DNA from: Thiothrix eikelboomii
GTDB lineage: Bacteria; Pseudomonadota; Gammaproteobacteria; Thiotrichales; Thiotrichaceae
Assembly (NCBI RefSeq): GCF_900167255.1
Contig: NZ_FUYB01000027.1
Location: 1-39,308 of the forward strand
DNA length: 39,308 bases
Direction: 5' to 3'
In this document: one piece after another, positions 37,540 to 39,308 of the stretch
Numbering within the stretch: position 1 is the stretch's first letter
Layout of the letters: each line of letters starts with the position of its first letter
Position numbers and translations under genes: made by a program
Notes under the pieces: generated by a model
The model's database searches: none
The model's input: only the letters and a program-made list of their open reading frames with translations
Told to the model about the DNA's origin: nothing

Positions 37540-37575
37540 AAAAAGCCCTGTAAACTATTCATTTACAAGGCTTTT
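37540..37575 (-). terminator. Terminator of the tRNA-Thr gene
   Basis: Leftward, AAAAGCCTTGTAAA pairs with TTTACAGGGCTTTT (one mismatch) around a 7-base loop and ends in T residues. It follows the tRNA 3' end by 4 bases, the normal place for a tRNA terminator, so this side is the original chromosome. Confidence 0.75.
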
Positions 37576-37579
37576 GAAT

Positions 37580-37630
37580 TGGTGCCGGCACTCGGAATCG
37601 AACTGAGGACCTACTGATTACAAGTCAGTT
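37580..37630 (-). other. tRNA-Thr(TGT) 3' half: attachment site of an integrated element
   Basis: Leftward this reads the anticodon stem-loop ACTGA-CTTGTAA-TCAGT with anticodon TGT, the variable loop, the T arm (TTCGATT loop) and the acceptor end with encoded CCA. The D arm and 5' acceptor strand are missing. Upstream of the anticodon stem the sequence no longer resembles a tRNA. A tRNA 3' half next to an integrase is the usual footprint of tyrosine-recombinase integration. The intact tRNA should lie at the element's far end, beyond the right edge. Confidence 0.85.
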
Positions 37631-37746
37631 CATATAGTGTTTTTACCTGTTCACCTGTGTTTTCTAAACACCTTGCTACATAAGGCTTCAGGCCGTTCTA
37701 TTGTTCATATCTGTTTCCAGCTGTACGCTACTTTTCACACTCAAAA

Positions 37747-37767
37747 GGTATAGATAGGGGTATAGAT
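37747..37767 (+). repeat. Direct repeats GGTATAGAT before the integrase gene
   Basis: Two copies, 37747-37755 and 37759-37767, have a 12-base spacing. They end 3 bases before the integrase start codon. They could be integrase or excisionase arm sites or a self-regulation site. The function is inferred from position only. Confidence 0.45.
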
Positions 37768-37770
37768 GAA

Positions 37771-38961
37771 ATGTCACTGACTGCTTTAGCTATCAAATCT
37801 CTGAAGAACAAAGAGGGCAAACCCTACACGGATTATTTAGATGGGAATGGCCTAAAAGTCCGAGTGACTAGGGCAGGGCACAAATCCTATTTGTACCGCT
37901 ACAAAATCAACGGAAAACCCTTTGAATACACGATTGGGGCAGTAGATGACCTGAGCTTGTCTGATGCTCGCAAAGAGCACGCTAGCTTAGTATCCCAAGT
38001 GAAAGCTGGCAGGAATCCAAAGCTTGAACGTGATCTGAAAACACAATCTGTTCATGCAGTCCCCACAGTCAAAGACTTTGCAGAGACGTATATCCAGCGT
38101 TACGCCAAACCGAAAAAGAAATCATGGTTAGAAGATGACCGCCAACTGAAAGCGGATGTTATCCCCGCACTAGGTAGCCTCAGAATCGACGCTGTGAAGC
38201 GTGCACATGTTATCGCACTGCTAGATAGGAAAGAGGACGCGGGCGCGATGGTGGCACGAAATCGGCTGTTATCCTTACTGTCTAAATACTTTGCTTTCGC
38301 TTTAGAGCGCGGGCTAGTGGAACTGAACCCCGTCACGGGCATTAAGCGGTTAACCGAAGAATCTAGGAATCGAGTCCTATCTGATAATGAAATCAAATTG
38401 TTCTGGCACTGGTTGCATTCAAATAAGTGTGACTTCGCAACTAACAGCGCCTTGAAGCTGGCCTTAATCACTGGGCAGCGCGTGGATGAAGTTTGCTCTA
38501 TACGAGAGGAGCACATCCAAGGCGATTGGTGGCTACTGCCAGACTCTAAGAACTCACTACCGCATACTGTGTTTCTGTGTGAAATGGCTAAGCAAATTAT
38601 TGACGAGTTGCGCCCCCATAGTCGCAAGGGCTACTTGTTGATCAACGGGAAAGGGGCGGCAAAAGATTCTGCGTCACTTCCCAAAGCGATGAAAGAATCA
38701 AGTATCGAGTGGGAATCTGAGCCAAAGCCAACCCCTCACGATTTACGGCGAACCTGTATTACTGGCATATCCTGCCTAGGGTTCAGCCGCTTGGTACAGG
38801 ACAAGGTAGCTAATCACATAGATAGTTCAGTCGGTGGTATCTATGACCGTAACGACTACGCCAAAGAGAAACAGCAGGCAATGGAAGCATGGGAGCGTAA
38901 ACTAAGCGAGATTATCCACGGGCAAGCAAGCAGCAATGTCCTAACTTTTCGCCAAGCCTAA
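37771..38961 (+). CDS. P4-type tyrosine integrase
   Basis: A 396-residue recombinase. The N-terminal DUF4102-type arm-binding domain starts MSLTALAIKSLKNKEGKPYT. The SAM-like core-binding domain lies about residues 95-190. The catalytic domain holds Arg in LITGQRVDEVCSIREEH, HDLRRT (His and second Arg), NHIDSSVGGIYDRNDY with the final His and the Tyr nucleophile. It matches the size of P4-like integrases of genomic islands, which insert at tRNA 3' ends. It lies 140 bases inside the tRNA-Thr attachment site and points into the element. Confidence 0.93.
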   Translation: MSLTALAIKSLKNKEGKPYTDYLDGNGLKVRVTRAGHKSYLYRYKINGKPFEYTIGAVDDLSLSDARKEHASLVSQVKAGRNPKLERDLKTQSVHAVPTVKDFAETYIQRYAKPKKKSWLEDDRQLKADVIPALGSLRIDAVKRAHVIALLDRKEDAGAMVARNRLLSLLSKYFAFALERGLVELNPVTGIKRLTEESRNRVLSDNEIKLFWHWLHSNKCDFATNSALKLALITGQRVDEVCSIREEHIQGDWWLLPDSKNSLPHTVFLCEMAKQIIDELRPHSRKGYLLINGKGAAKDSASLPKAMKESSIEWESEPKPTPHDLRRTCITGISCLGFSRLVQDKVANHIDSSVGGIYDRNDYAKEKQQAMEAWERKLSEIIHGQASSNVLTFRQA

Positions 38962-38984
38962 GCCACCTAACCACGATCACCAAG

Positions 38985-39007
38985 GCCGGACACGTTCCGG
39001 CTTTTTT
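38985..39007 (+). terminator. Rho-independent terminator of the integrase gene
   Basis: GCCGGA pairs with TCCGGC around CACGT, extended by an A-A/T-T side, and a run of T follows at 39002-39007. Confidence 0.82.
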
Positions 39008-39038
39008 GTGCTTATCATTAGGCGTGCACACGCAAAAA

Positions 39039-39142
39039 TCACAACATTCACAACAAGTATCTTAAGTTATTGATAATTTATGCTAAGTCATTGATTTTAT
39101 GTGTTGTGATTTTTCACAACAAATTCACAACATTCACAACAA
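39039..39142. repeat. Scattered 9-bp iteron-like repeats TCACAACAW
   Basis: TCACAACAT 39039-39047, TCACAACAA 39048-39056, TCACAACAA 39114-39122, TCACAACAT 39125-39133 and TCACAACAA 39134-39142, plus one inverted copy GTGTTGTGA at 39101-39109 that pairs with the 39114 copy as a short palindrome. The gap 39057-39100 is AT-rich. The stretch after the integrase terminator (39008-39308) contains no gene I can support. Confidence 0.75.
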
Positions 39143-39213
39143 ATCAAAGACTCTGCCTTGCTGGAAATATTTATAACACTTTGTTTTTTATGAAATAAGG
39201 GTTTATTTTTCTG

Positions 39214-39308
39214 GTGTTGTGAGTGTTGTGAGTGTTGTGAGTGTTGTGAGTGTTGTGAGTGTTGTGAGTGTTGTGAGTGTTGTGAGTGTTGTGAGTGTTG
39301 TGAGTGTT
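39214..39308 (+). repeat. Perfect tandem array of GTGTTGTGA
   Basis: Ten full copies and five more bases of the 9-mer GTGTTGTGA run to the window edge and presumably beyond. The unit is the complement of TCACAACAC, so it matches the scattered repeats in the opposite sense. There are no mismatches in the visible part. Confidence 0.9.

Noticed and set aside
37580-37630. Complete tRNA-Thr gene
   Set aside because: The D arm and 5' acceptor strand are absent. Only the 3' half is present.
38100-38627. 175-codon minus-strand ORF
   Set aside because: It is antisense to the integrase catalytic domain, with no own start signals.
39214-39308. CRISPR-like array
   Set aside because: Units are 9 bp without spacers, so it is a plain tandem repeat.

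Overview
The window looks like a chromosomal segment of a gammaproteobacterium. Evidence is the nine-gene F-type ATP synthase operon in the order I-B-E-F-H-A-G-D-C, the divergent argH / algZ-algR pair known from pseudomonads and relatives, and darP (yjgA), trhP (yegQ) and nudK homologues. A Thiothrix/Thiotrichales-like host is my guess from overall gene content. No rRNA or complete tRNA gene is present, so the taxon is not proven.

Layout, left to right. 1-310: the 3' end of an IS200/IS605-type tnpB with its right-end hairpin. 348-8617: housekeeping and accessory genes (FAD-linked oxidase, thioredoxin-like protein, Uma2 nuclease, trhP, a leucine-rich-repeat protein, a DeoR regulator, nudK) mixed with decayed genes (a small ORF with an in-frame TGA, a gutted copper amine oxidase). 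8742-12840: argH, the AlgZ/AlgR two-component pair and a secreted thioredoxin-like protein. 12946-20098: the complete ATP synthase operon, with a good sigma70-type promoter and a strong Rho-independent terminator. 20127-22758: an orphan C5-cytosine methyltransferase followed directly by an inverted, decayed copy of its own 5' region, then darP. 22879-31764: an alpha-glucoside uptake and hydrolysis regulon. It has a binding-protein ABC transporter (four genes), two GH13 alpha-glucosidases and a LacI-family repressor, tied together by three identical copies of the palindrome CAAAGCGCTTTG.

31828-35517 is a graveyard. A kup potassium-transporter pseudogene is joined to a kdpD fragment, and a membrane PQQ glucose dehydrogenase gene is split by a ~116-bp MITE-like element whose precise excision would restore the frame. 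35647-37527 holds more debris (3' end of a nirD-like gene, 5' end of an hsdR-like gene, a DUF559 fragment) and two FitAB/VapBC-type toxin-antitoxin pairs, one with a truncated toxin. At 37580-37630 lies the 3' half of a tRNA-Thr(TGT) gene, followed by its terminator. I read this as an attachment-site copy: an integrated element starts here, carries a P4-type integrase (37771-38961), and runs off the right edge.

The last ~270 bases contain two families of 9-bp repeats (TCACAACAW, and a perfect GTGTTGTGA array in the opposite sense) around AT-rich DNA. This iteron-like arrangement is a candidate replication or protein-binding region of the integrated element. Together with the mosaic inverted methyltransferase copy and the MITE-split glucose dehydrogenase, it is the most unusual thing in the window.
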